Shown here: positions 17,404 to 25,369 of the stretch, one piece after another | Layout of the letters: every line of letters begins with the position of its first letter | How positions within the stretch are numbered: the first letter of the stretch is position 1 | From: Pseudomonas azadiae | Lineage (GTDB): Bacteria; Pseudomonadota; Gammaproteobacteria; Pseudomonadales; Pseudomonadaceae | Length of the DNA: 64,000 nt | Direction: 5' to 3' | Assembly: GCF_019145355.1 (NCBI RefSeq) | Contig: NZ_JAHSTY010000002.1 | Coordinates: 2,108,001 to 2,172,000 of the forward strand | The notes under the pieces: model-generated | What the model was told of the DNA's origin: nothing | The model's input: only the letters and a program-made list of their open reading frames with translations | Database searches by the model: none | Program-made: the position numbers and the translations under genes

Positions 17404-18168
17404 TCATTTAATGCGGTAGTGGAACGTATTGCGCACCGCCGGCACAGGAACGGGCTTGCCATCGACCATTCTTGGCTGGTAGCGAAAGGTATTCGCGGCC
17501 GCCAGTGAAGGCCGCATGAATAACGGATGGCAGCCCTCCAGCACCTTGGGGTTTTCCACGCGGCCCTGGGTGTTGACGGTGTACTCCACCGAACAATCGC
17601 CTTCGATGCTCTTGTCCAGCGCACGCTCGGGGTAGTCCGGCGCTTGCTTGCTCAAGGGCTGGTATTGGCGGCTGTCGAATGCAGGGGTGGCCGCCGCGGG
17701 AGCGGGACGTGCGCGCTCGGCGGCGAGGCGTTCCCGGGCCTGGCGTTGTTGCTCCAGCTCGCGACTTTGCTGTTCGCTGGCTAACCTTTCCTGCTGCTGC
17801 TCGAGCTTCTTTTGCTCGACCCGCTTGCGCGTCAACGCGGCTTTCTCGAGTTTTTGCGCCTGGATCTGCGGGTCGACAGTGGGCTTCACGGGGGCAGGAA
17901 CGGCGACGGGCTCCGGGGTTGGCGCGACCGCAACTGGTTCCGGCGCTGGAGCCGGAGCCGGAGCCGGCGGCAGCATCACCAATTGGGTATGCATCACCCT
18001 CGGCGCTTGCACCGGCGGTTTTTCCGCCGACCACTCCACCATCAGGGCCGCCAGCACGCCCACATGCAGCATAACCGCCAGGCTCGCTGCCACGCTGTGT
18101 CTGCACAACCCGGACGTCGCCCGGGGCGCCATCGTTCGTGCCGGGCCGTGCGTGATCATCGCCGTCAT
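17404..18168 (-). CDS. tonB: TonB energy transducer
   Basis: 254 residues. A single N-terminal membrane anchor (about 27-46, AASLAVMLHVGVLAALMV) is followed by a Pro/Ala-rich periplasmic spacer (PAPAPAPEPVAVAPTPEP), a charged Lys/Gln/Glu/Arg-rich helical stretch, and a C-terminal TonB domain (about 165-254). That domain includes APDYPERALDKSIEGDCSVEYTVNTQGRVENPKVLEGC. The role is to transmit proton-motive-force energy from ExbBD to outer-membrane receptors. The start overlaps the exbD stop by four bases, so exbB-exbD-tonB form one transcription unit. Placement beside a phytase and its receptor suggests a TonB dedicated to that system. Confidence 0.9.
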   Translation of the reverse strand: MTAMITHGPARTMAPRATSGLCRHSVAASLAVMLHVGVLAALMVEWSAEKPPVQAPRVMHTQLVMLPPAPAPAPAPEPVAVAPTPEPVAVPAPVKPTVDPQIQAQKLEKAALTRKRVEQKKLEQQQERLASEQQSRELEQQRQARERLAAERARPAPAAATPAFDSRQYQPLSKQAPDYPERALDKSIEGDCSVEYTVNTQGRVENPKVLEGCHPLFMRPSLAAANTFRYQPRMVDGKPVPVPAVRNTFHYRIK

Positions 18169-18611
18169 TGCGCTGCCTCGGTCACCAGCCCCAGGTTGCT
18201 CACACCGCCCTTCTGCAACACCGCCATGGCCGCGACCACGCGACCGTAGCCGGCGTTTTCGTCGGCGCGGATATACACCTGGGTGTCACTGCGCGCCGCC
18301 ACCACCTGCATGACCTTGGCGCCCATTTCGTCGAGGGTCACGGCGCTGTCGGTCTGGTGCCGGGTATCGAGTTCACCGCCGAGGTTCCAGTAATAACCCC
18401 CGTCGGCTTTCACCGACAACGTAAGGATCTGTTGGCGAGTGTCGGTGGCCAGCGCCTCGGCGGCCACTTTAGGCAGTTCGATCTTTATGCCTTGGGTGAG
18501 CATCGGCGCGGTGACCATGAAGATCACCAGCAGCACCAGCATCACGTCGATGTAGGGCACCACGTTCATCTCGGCCTTGGGCCCGTGCTTGCGTTGCGGC
18601 CTTACTAACAT
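18165..18611 (-). CDS. exbD: ExbD/TolR-family proton channel subunit
   Basis: 148 residues. The N-terminal membrane helix VPYIDVMLVLLVIFMVTAPML has the essential membrane aspartate (IDVML), and the C-terminal periplasmic domain includes LPKVAAEALATDTRQQILTLSVKADGGYYWNLGG. With ExbB it forms the proton-driven motor for TonB. GGAG precedes ATG 18611 at good spacing. It lies 14 bp after exbB, and its stop overlaps the tonB start. TolR is the main alternative, excluded by the tonB neighbour and lack of tolQ/tolA/tolB. Confidence 0.9.
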   Translation of the reverse strand: MLVRPQRKHGPKAEMNVVPYIDVMLVLLVIFMVTAPMLTQGIKIELPKVAAEALATDTRQQILTLSVKADGGYYWNLGGELDTRHQTDSAVTLDEMGAKVMQVVAARSDTQVYIRADENAGYGRVVAAMAVLQKGGVSNLGLVTEAAQ

Positions 18612-18625
18612 GGGATCGCTCCAAT

Positions 18626-19318
18626 TCAGGCGGCCGCGGCCAGGTTGATCGGCGTGCCGCTCAGGGCGCGATGCAGGCGCACTTGCAGTTCATTGCCGAA
18701 GGCGTAGTAACGGGTGAGCAGGGTCTGGCTGCGCGCCGCAAAGCGGTTATAGGCGATCACCGCCGGAATCGCTGCAAACAAGCCGATCGCCGTGGCGATC
18801 AGAGCTTCGGCGATGCCTGGCGCGACCGTCGACAGCGTGGCCTGTTGCACCTGGGACAAGCCAATAAAGGAATTCATGATGCCCCATACCGTGCCGAACA
18901 AACCGATGTAGGGGCTGACCGAGCCCACGGTGGCGAGAAATTGCAGGCCCTTTTCCAACTCGATTTCCTGTTCGGTGATCGCGACCTGCAAAGCCCGCTC
19001 CACACCTTCCAGCGCCGCTGGATCATGGCTGTGCAGGTGTTGGTATTCCTGCATCCCCGCGATGAAGATCGGCGCAATGCCCCCCTCGCCCGCCTGCACG
19101 GTCTCGCGGTACAGCGCCTGCAAGTCGGGGCCGGCGCGAAAGCGCTGCATGAAGCCATTCAACTGGCGTTCCAGGCGCCGCAGCACACTGCCGCGCTGGA
19201 TAATCAGGTACCAACTGAGCAAGGATGCCAACAGCAAGGTGACCATCACCGCCTTGACCAACAGGCTGGCGTCACTGATCAGGCCCCAGATCGTCATATG
19301 TTCCATCGTCGCGTGCAT
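18626..19318 (-). CDS. exbB: ExbB/TolQ-family proton channel subunit
   Basis: 230 residues. Three membrane segments are visible: about 20-40 (AVMVTLLLASLLSWYLII), 125-150 (VGSVSPYIGLFGTVWGIMNSF) and 168-190 (IAEALIATAIGLFAAIPAVIAYN), the MotA/TolQ/ExbB pattern. The short form without an N-terminal extension is usual for TonB2-type systems. It is first gene of exbB-exbD-tonB, with an AGGAGG ribosome site 8 bases before ATG 19318 (an internal Met at 19306 is possible). A Pho-box-like promoter lies just upstream, overlapping the end of the phytase gene's downstream flank. Confidence 0.9.
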   Translation of the reverse strand: MHATMEHMTIWGLISDASLLVKAVMVTLLLASLLSWYLIIQRGSVLRRLERQLNGFMQRFRAGPDLQALYRETVQAGEGGIAPIFIAGMQEYQHLHSHDPAALEGVERALQVAITEQEIELEKGLQFLATVGSVSPYIGLFGTVWGIMNSFIGLSQVQQATLSTVAPGIAEALIATAIGLFAAIPAVIAYNRFAARSQTLLTRYYAFGNELQVRLHRALSGTPINLAAAA

Positions 19319-19363
19319 GGTTGATGCCTCCTCTGCGTTTTAACGTGCAGTGATTAAAAAGTA

Positions 19364-19381
19364 ATGACCGGGTGATGACGG
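19364..19381 (-). promoter_or_regulatory. Pho box (PhoB site) before exbB
   Basis: On the minus strand: CCGTCAT-CACC-CGGTCAT, two 7-bp direct repeats in the 7+4+7 spacing of the Pho box, each with one mismatch to CTGTCAT. TTTAAT lies 5 bases after the second repeat. It is 46 bp before the exbB start and immediately after the phytase stop, so exbB-exbD-tonB may have their own PhoB-driven promoter. Confidence 0.6.
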
Positions 19382-19382
19382 T

Positions 19383-21248
19383 TCACGGCAACTTCAGCGC
19401 GCGGGTCACCTCGGCCCACGGCACGAACTTGAAGTTCTGGGTTTGCTCGGGCATGCGCTTGCGCCCGTCCTGTACCACCAGCAGGCCTTTGCCCCAGGGG
19501 CCGCCGAGGTTGAGGGCGGTGACTTCCAGGCCATCGGTTTCCGATGCGCCGTCGATCGCGGCGGCGGCATTCAGGCCGACTCGAAAGGCACCGCGGGAAG
19601 CGAAGGGTGGTTCGGCATCCAACACCAGGTAGCTGTCATTGCCCTGGCTGGAGATCACCAGGTAGTCGTGCGCAGTGCTCTGGTACAACGCCAGGCCTTC
19701 GACGTCCGCATGCAGTTGCGGGCCGACCTTGATCACGCTGGTAAGCGTGGCCGGCTGATCGGCGCGCGCATCCACCGCCCAGACGCCGACGTCTTCTTCA
19801 CCCAGGAACAGGCGCTGGCGCTGGTCGTCGGCGACGCAGCCTTCAGGTTGGCTGTCGACCTTGAACCGGCGCACCAAGTCGCCGCGCACACGGCCATCCG
19901 GCGCGCTCAGGCGGTATTGCAGGAAGGTGCCATCCTTGCCGTTGGCAATCGCGTAGAGTTCGCCGCTGGCGGGCTGGAACAGGCAGATGCCGTAGATTTC
20001 CTTAAGCGGCGTTGGCACTTCACCGGCCTCGCGCAACTCGCCGCTTTGCCGGTCGATGCTGAACAGGCTCAGGCTGTTGCGATCGCGGTTGCTCGCCACC
20101 GCCAGGTCCACCGTCTGCTGACCGAGCTTGAAGTTGGGGCGCACGTCGACGTTGTTCAGGCGACCGACCGCCAGCTCCTGCAGCAGCTTGCCGTCCAGGT
20201 CGTAGGCCAGCAGGCCCTGCTTCTTGTTGGTACCGAGTACGCGGCTTTTGTGCGGCTGTTCGGGGTGAATCCAGATCGCCGGGTCATCCGCCGCATCGCC
20301 CTGGCGACCAACCGGATCGGTTTGGCGCACAGCGGCGACTTCCGGCAGCACCGCTTCGGCCGTCACGGGCTTGGCCTGCCAGTTGAGCGTGCCCTGGTAA
20401 AACCTGCCGGTGTCGTCGTCACGCACCAGCACGTGCTGGCCGTTGATAGCCAGTTGCTCAGGCTCTTTGAGGCCGGGCAGCGTCAGGCTGGCGTGTTCGA
20501 CCCACCGCTGGCCGGTGTGTTGGAACAGGTGCAGTCGAGCGGTTTTCGGATCAAGGGTCACCACGCCACCCGGCACCAGCGCCATGGCGCCGGCTTCGCG
20601 CTCGGGGGTGTCGAACAGTGCCACGGGGGTGCGTTTTACCTCGGCCTCCGGGTGCGCCGGGTAGGCCCACCAGCCGACGTTTTGTTCATTGACCAGCAAC
20701 TGGTTCGTCGCGTCATCCACCTGGCAGAACTGCGCCGAGGGCGGCAGCGGTACACCACGTACCCGTTGCGGCTCGCTCAACAGGGTCGCGGCGTTGCCGA
20801 CCAGCCATTGTTCGCCCTTGCCCTCCTCGCCTACCAGGAACACAAACAGGTTGGCCGCGCCGTCGCGGTACAGGCACAGGCCGTTAACCGGGTAATCGCG
20901 GGCGGGCAGGTACAGCGGTGTGCCAAAAGTGTTGGTCGATGGATCGAGACTGACCAGTAGCGCTTGCTGGCGATTGTTGTCGAGGCTGGCGACCAGCACC
21001 TGGGCGCCGGCGGCACGGCTGTCGAGGCTACTGAAACTGCCCGGCAGCCGCGCCCGCTCGGCGCCCGTGCTGTCGAGCCATTGCAGGCCGTCGCGGATGC
21101 CGGCGGCGAGGCGATCAGTGCTGCCCGGCAGGAAAGCCACCGCCTCGGCGTTCAGGTTGGGGGCCCAAGGGGTCAGCGGTAAATCGGCGGCCAGGGCTTG
21201 GCCACAGGTTGCCAAAGCGATCAGCACATACAGCTGGGAAATCTTCAT
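19383..21248 (-). CDS. Beta-propeller phytase (3-phytase), exported
   Basis: About 621 residues with a Sec signal peptide (MKISQLYVLIALATCGQALA). The C-terminal half is a beta-propeller phytase domain (about 280-610) with GDAADDPAIWIHP, LGTNKKQGLLAYDLDGK, RLNNVDVR, GICLF and LGEEDVGVW, motifs that in characterised enzymes supply calcium and phosphate ligands. The N-terminal half looks like a second, degenerate propeller copy, as in dual-domain phytases. The reaction is release of phosphate from phytate, in periplasm or outside the cell. ATG 21248 is chosen because it begins a clean signal peptide; the frame opens 4 codons earlier. A TonB-dependent receptor lies upstream and exbB downstream, with Pho boxes on both sides. 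Confidence 0.87.
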   Translation of the reverse strand: MKISQLYVLIALATCGQALAADLPLTPWAPNLNAEAVAFLPGSTDRLAAGIRDGLQWLDSTGAERARLPGSFSSLDSRAAGAQVLVASLDNNRQQALLVSLDPSTNTFGTPLYLPARDYPVNGLCLYRDGAANLFVFLVGEEGKGEQWLVGNAATLLSEPQRVRGVPLPPSAQFCQVDDATNQLLVNEQNVGWWAYPAHPEAEVKRTPVALFDTPEREAGAMALVPGGVVTLDPKTARLHLFQHTGQRWVEHASLTLPGLKEPEQLAINGQHVLVRDDDTGRFYQGTLNWQAKPVTAEAVLPEVAAVRQTDPVGRQGDAADDPAIWIHPEQPHKSRVLGTNKKQGLLAYDLDGKLLQELAVGRLNNVDVRPNFKLGQQTVDLAVASNRDRNSLSLFSIDRQSGELREAGEVPTPLKEIYGICLFQPASGELYAIANGKDGTFLQYRLSAPDGRVRGDLVRRFKVDSQPEGCVADDQRQRLFLGEEDVGVWAVDARADQPATLTSVIKVGPQLHADVEGLALYQSTAHDYLVISSQGNDSYLVLDAEPPFASRGAFRVGLNAAAAIDGASETDGLEVTALNLGGPWGKGLLVVQDGRKRMPEQTQNFKFVPWAEVTRALKLP

Positions 21249-21285
21249 GAACAAACACATCCTTCGAATACAGTGACGATCAACT

Positions 21286-21372
21286 GTGGGAGCTGGCTTG
21301 CCTGCGATGGCGGTTTATCAGCAACAGAGCTGCAAGCTGACCCACCGCCATCGCAGGCAAGCCAGCTCCCAC
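21286..21372. repeat. REP pair (inverted GTGGGAGC arms)
   Basis: GTGGGAGCTGGCTTGCCTGCGATGGC is followed after about 35 bases by its inverse, ending AGCCAGCTCCCAC. This REP doublet lies between the TonB receptor and phytase genes and could attenuate read-through or stabilise the upstream message. Confidence 0.88.
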
Positions 21373-21392
21373 AGTTTGAAATGGGGTGCGCG

Positions 21393-23906
21393 TCAAAAAT
21401 GGGTGAAGGTCAGGCCCACCTTGTAGGTGGGGCCGTACTCCTCGTACTGGCCGTTGTAGCTTCGATGGCCGGTGTAGACGAAGTACGACTCATCGGTGAG
21501 GTTCTGCGCCTCAAAGCTCACTTGCAGGTTTTTGCTCAGGGAGTAGCGCGCGCTGAAATCGACGAACGTCTGCGCATCCACATGCAGGTCGTGAGCCTTG
21601 TCGTTGATCGAGGCCAATTCGTAGAGATAGGCCGACTTGTAGTTGGCAGAGAGCCTCAGGCTGAGCTTGTCGTCTTCCCAGCCGAGCATCAGGTTGCCGA
21701 CGGTGTCGGACTGGTTGGGCAGGCTGATATTGCGTTTGCGATTCGCGCCGCTGGCCGCGTCGAAGCCTTCTATATCCGCACTGGAGCGGCTGAACGTGCT
21801 GTTGGCACCGATCAGCACACCATTCCAGGGCGCGGGCAACCAATCGAACTTCTGTGAGTAGGCCAGCTCCAGGCCGTAGAGCTTGGCGCTGTCGCCGTTG
21901 GCGTAGGTGTGGGCTTCGGAAAAGTTGGTCCAGGCCCCGGTGCCGGCCACGTCGGTGTTGTAGACGAAGTTCTGGATGTCCTTGTAGAACACGAAGGCCG
22001 ACACGGTACCGGCGCGGCCCATGAAGTGTTCGATGCCCAGGTCCAGGTTGCTCGACTCCAGGGGCTTGAGGTCCGGGTTGCCGAAGGTGGCTTCGTCATC
22101 GTCGATCACAAACCCCGGCGCCAACTGGCCAAAGGTCGGGCGCACCACGGATTTGGTCCAGGCGGCACGCACCTGGGTGTTCTTGTCGATCTGGTAGCGT
22201 GCGTGCAGGCCGGGCAGCCAGTGGTGATAGCGGCGCTTGGTTTCGGTGGCGGTGAATACGCCGTCCGTGGCGCCGGTGCCTTTGGCTTCGAATTCGGTGC
22301 CCTCGTAGCGCAGGCCGGCGATAAAGCGCCAGTCGTCGATATCGAGGGTGTTCATCAGGTAGCCGGCGTTGATGTCCTCGCGGATGGTGAAGTCATTGAC
22401 CCGGGATTCGGTCTGGTCATAGAAGTCAGCGGCGTCGAGGTTGCCGATCAGCTGCTTGATGCCGCCAGGGCTGATGCCTGGGCCGTAGTTGCCCAGGCGG
22501 TAGTCAACACTGCCCTTCTGGAACCGGCTGAGGTTGAGTTGCTCGGCGGTCAACCCCAGGCTGTCGAAGTCTTCGTAGACCCAGGCTTCCAGGTCATTGT
22601 CTTTGTTGCGACGGCTGACCTTGCCGCCGAACTTCACCTGGGAGGCGTAGCCGCTCAAATCGTAGTCGCGCGCCAGGTCCAGGCGCAGGTTTTTCTCGGT
22701 ATCCCGGGTGTTCTGTTTTTCCCAGTCGACCTTGTCGAGGCTGAAATTGCGGGCGTCGTAAAAGCCACTGCCAATGATCGGGCGTGGCTTGTCCTTGTCA
22801 TAGAAGCCACTGCCTGCAAAGTCGCCGCCCTCGAAAGTCGCACCGGCGAGGTGCGCCGGGCTGTCTTCGCTGGACTGGCTGTAGCCGGCCTGGCCACTCA
22901 AGGTCCACAGGCCGAGCATGCGTTCGCCGCCAAACACGTAGGATTGGATTTCCTGGGTTTCCTCACGGTTTTTCAGCTTGCGCTTGGCTTCGGCGTCGCC
23001 CAGTTCGCCGGCTGCCAGCGGGTCGGCAAACTTGATGCTGGTGGAGTTGCGGGTCTCGGTGTCGGTGTAGCGGCTGTAGAGGGTGCGCAGGTAATAGCTG
23101 CTGAGGTCATCGGGCTTGTAGTCGAAGTTCAGGCCGCCACCCGCGCGTTCGCGGCTGATGTCGTAGTCGCGCTGTTCGAATTCATTGAGCTTGGCGCCAT
23201 TGCTGAAGTCCCACGCGCCGCCGGTTTCGACGTTGTCCGAGCCGAAGTCACGCTTTTGCCAGCTCAAGGCTGCGGCCACGCCGAAGTTGTCGATGCCGTC
23301 GCCAAGGCTGAAACGGTTGCTCGCGGCGCCGGAAAATTTCGGGCTGGTCTGGCGGCTGTTCTTGTCGTAGCTGGCTTCGGTGCTACCGGTGTAGAACAGG
23401 CCCTTGTGGTCGAAGGCCGACAGGCTCTGCACGTCGACCGTGCCGCCGAGGGAGTTGGCGTCCATGTCCGGGGTGAGGGTCTTGATCACTGACAGCGACT
23501 GCACCAGCTCCGAGGGCAGCACGTCGAGGGCCACGGCGCGGCGCGCGCTTTCCGGGGCCGGTACGAGGGTGCCGTTGATGGTCACGCTGTTGAGGTCCGG
23601 GCCCAGGCCGCGCACGCTGACGAAACGCCCTTCGCCCTGGTCGCGTTCCACACTGATGCCGGGCAGGCGCTGCGCCGCTTCGGCGACGTTCTCATCCGGC
23701 AACTGGGCCACGCCGTCGGCATGCACCACGCTCTTGATGCTGTCCGCGCTGCGCTGCTCTCTAAGCGCCTGGTCAATGGCCGCCGCCTGGCCGACCACTT
23801 CAACGTGCTCGGTGTTGGCCACCTCGGCCGCGTTGAGCCGCTCGCTGGCAATCGCCAGGGCCAAGGCAGTAAGCGTGAAGCCGACGAGCCCGGTGCGCTT
23901 GTACAT
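21393..23906 (-). CDS. TonB-dependent receptor of the phytase locus
   Basis: 837 residues with a signal peptide (MYKRTGLVGFTLTALALAIASERLNA) and a plug domain (about 50-170: VAQLPDENVAEAAQRLPGISVERDQGEGRFVSVRGLGPDLNSVTING, LDVLPSELVQSLSVIKTLTPDMDANSLGG). A large barrel ends LTFTHF. This plug type (PDENVAEALQR...RGL) belongs to the carbohydrate/other-nutrient receptor group rather than classical siderophore receptors. The adjacent phytase, dedicated TonB complex and an excellent Pho box suggest uptake of phytate, inositol phosphates or another phosphate compound. It is upstream in the same direction as the phytase, 144 bp apart with a REP pair between. The exact substrate is inferred. Confidence 0.85.
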   Translation of the reverse strand: MYKRTGLVGFTLTALALAIASERLNAAEVANTEHVEVVGQAAAIDQALREQRSADSIKSVVHADGVAQLPDENVAEAAQRLPGISVERDQGEGRFVSVRGLGPDLNSVTINGTLVPAPESARRAVALDVLPSELVQSLSVIKTLTPDMDANSLGGTVDVQSLSAFDHKGLFYTGSTEASYDKNSRQTSPKFSGAASNRFSLGDGIDNFGVAAALSWQKRDFGSDNVETGGAWDFSNGAKLNEFEQRDYDISRERAGGGLNFDYKPDDLSSYYLRTLYSRYTDTETRNSTSIKFADPLAAGELGDAEAKRKLKNREETQEIQSYVFGGERMLGLWTLSGQAGYSQSSEDSPAHLAGATFEGGDFAGSGFYDKDKPRPIIGSGFYDARNFSLDKVDWEKQNTRDTEKNLRLDLARDYDLSGYASQVKFGGKVSRRNKDNDLEAWVYEDFDSLGLTAEQLNLSRFQKGSVDYRLGNYGPGISPGGIKQLIGNLDAADFYDQTESRVNDFTIREDINAGYLMNTLDIDDWRFIAGLRYEGTEFEAKGTGATDGVFTATETKRRYHHWLPGLHARYQIDKNTQVRAAWTKSVVRPTFGQLAPGFVIDDDEATFGNPDLKPLESSNLDLGIEHFMGRAGTVSAFVFYKDIQNFVYNTDVAGTGAWTNFSEAHTYANGDSAKLYGLELAYSQKFDWLPAPWNGVLIGANSTFSRSSADIEGFDAASGANRKRNISLPNQSDTVGNLMLGWEDDKLSLRLSANYKSAYLYELASINDKAHDLHVDAQTFVDFSARYSLSKNLQVSFEAQNLTDESYFVYTGHRSYNGQYEEYGPTYKVGLTFTHF

Positions 23907-23979
23907 GCAGTCCTCCCCAAGAATCCGTTCGCGCCAGGCAAGAGGCCCGGCAACTGGGAGGGCAAGCTAGGGGTGGGGG

Positions 23980-23997
23980 ATGACGGTTCTGTGACAG
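23980..23997 (-). promoter_or_regulatory. Pho box and promoter of the receptor-phytase unit
   Basis: On the minus strand: CTGTCAC-AGAA-CCGTCAT, matching two CTGTCAT repeats with four-base spacing and only two mismatches. Exactly 10 bases downstream is TAGCTT, a -10-like hexamer at the spacing seen in PhoB-activated promoters such as E. coli phoA. It lies 74 bp before the receptor start. Low phosphate should therefore induce the receptor and phytase. Confidence 0.78.
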
Positions 23998-24077
23998 GGG
24001 ATGGCGGGAAGGCCCCTAAACCGGGGTTTTGAGGGGCACAGAACACACAAATGAGCTGAAATGACCTCGGTTAATCT

Positions 24078-24322
24078 GTGGGAGCAGGCTTGCCTGCGAT
24101 AGCCATAGGTATCTACACAACTTTCAAAGGCTGAAAAATCTCCCTGTAGTGAGCGGGCTTGTCCCGCGCTGGGTGGCGAAGCCACCCCAATAAAGACACC
24201 GCGCAGTTTCAGACAAACCCAATCCGCCTGGTTTGGGGCGGCTTCGCCACCCAGCGCGGGGCAAGCCCGCTCACTACAAATGTGTAGATGCCTATGGCTA
24301 TCGCAGGCAAGCCAGCTCCCAC
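24078..24322. repeat. Composite palindromic repeat, copy 4 (complete nested form)
   Basis: The outer REP arms GTGGGAGCAGGCTTGCCTGCGATAGCC (from 24078) and GGCTATCGCAGGCAAGCCAGCTCCCAC (to 24322) enclose the inner inverted repeat 24146-24277. ATCTACACA/TGTGTAGAT pairs lie between the two layers. It occupies most of the gap 23907-24453, whose remainder holds the Pho box and about 130 bp before the GGDEF gene. Confidence 0.92.
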
Positions 24323-24453
24323 AGTGGATCTGTGTCTGGCTGAAAATTGCAGGTCTGCCATGAGCTGATTCGACCCCTCGCCAGCGTCATCCAACCGTCA
24401 CATCCATCTGCTGTGCTGTCGGCCACGACTGGATCACCCAAGGACTCGCGGCC

Positions 24454-25368
24454 ATGTTTTCCGTGCTCAAACCCCACCGTTGGAAACTCTCGCTGCTGCT
24501 GATCGCCGCCAACCTCGGGCTGATCCTGCACCTGGCCTGCGGCGAGTTGAAAAGCGTCAGCGAATGGGTGTGGCTGGATATCTTCGGTGAAGGCGGCTCA
24601 GCCCTGCTCGCCCTGGTCTGGCTGGGCCTGGTGCTCAAGAGCCGCCCCGCCGGGCGCGTCACCAACTACCTGGCCCTGGGCCTGTCGTGCATCTTTTTCT
24701 CCTGGTGGATCGACAGCCTCGACGAATTCATCCGCCTGCCCGACAGCATCACCTGGGACCACTGGCTGGAGTCCGGGCCGATGCCGGTGGGCATGGTGCT
24801 GCTGACCATCGGCATCTATCACTGGCACCGTGAGCAACTGGCGATCAGTGCGCAAATGGAAAAGCGCGAGCGCCTGTTTCGCGAGCATCGGCTGTTCGAC
24901 AAACTCACACCGCTGGCCGGCGCCGATTACCTCAAGCGCCAGTTGGCCGAGAGCCTGCAAGACAGCCAGGAGCAGCAGCGGCCGCTGTCGCTGCTGGCGC
25001 TGGACCTGGACAACTTCGCCGCCATCAACCAGGCCTACGGGCACGCCGAGGGCGACGCGGTGTTGCAGGCCCTCAGCCATTTGCTGTTGCTGAACCTGCG
25101 TCGCCAGGACCTGCTGTGTCGCCTGGCCGGTGATCGATTTGTGGTGCTGTTGCCCAACACCGGCGAGCGTCACGCCAAGGAGCTGGCGCTGGAGTTGCAG
25201 CAAGCGGTCAGCGGCCTGGCCCACAAAACCCGGCAACAGGGCGAACGCCTGCAATTGGCGGCCACCACCGCAGTGGTCATGGCGCTGAACGAGCCGCCAC
25301 ACGACCTGCTCAAACGCCTCAACCTGGCACTGGCCAGGGCCAAGCAACCGCTGGCGAAAAGCGCCTGA
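24454..25368 (+). CDS. Membrane protein with degenerate GGDEF domain
   Basis: 304 residues. Four hydrophobic segments (about 12-30, 47-63, 72-92, 108-126) are followed by a charged linker and a diguanylate-cyclase-like domain (about 150-300: LLALDLDNFAAINQAYGHAEGDAVLQALSHLL). The catalytic signature is AGDRF at residues 225-229 instead of GGDEF, so cyclic-di-GMP synthesis is doubtful; a binding or regulatory role is more likely. FDKLTPLAGADYLKRQL takes the place of the usual FDxLTGLxNR segment. It ends one base before the AraC gene, so the two are probably co-translated. A 10/14 match to a Pho box precedes it, too weak to rely on. Confidence 0.82.
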   Translation: MFSVLKPHRWKLSLLLIAANLGLILHLACGELKSVSEWVWLDIFGEGGSALLALVWLGLVLKSRPAGRVTNYLALGLSCIFFSWWIDSLDEFIRLPDSITWDHWLESGPMPVGMVLLTIGIYHWHREQLAISAQMEKRERLFREHRLFDKLTPLAGADYLKRQLAESLQDSQEQQRPLSLLALDLDNFAAINQAYGHAEGDAVLQALSHLLLLNLRRQDLLCRLAGDRFVVLLPNTGERHAKELALELQQAVSGLAHKTRQQGERLQLAATTAVVMALNEPPHDLLKRLNLALARAKQPLAKSA

Positions 25369-25369
25369 G

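Noticed and set aside
24384..24401. Pho-box-like GCGTCAT-CCAA-CCGTCAC before the GGDEF-like gene
   Set aside because: Only 10 of 14 positions match and the hexamer 10 bases downstream (TGTGCT) is a poor -10. Kept as a weak possibility only.
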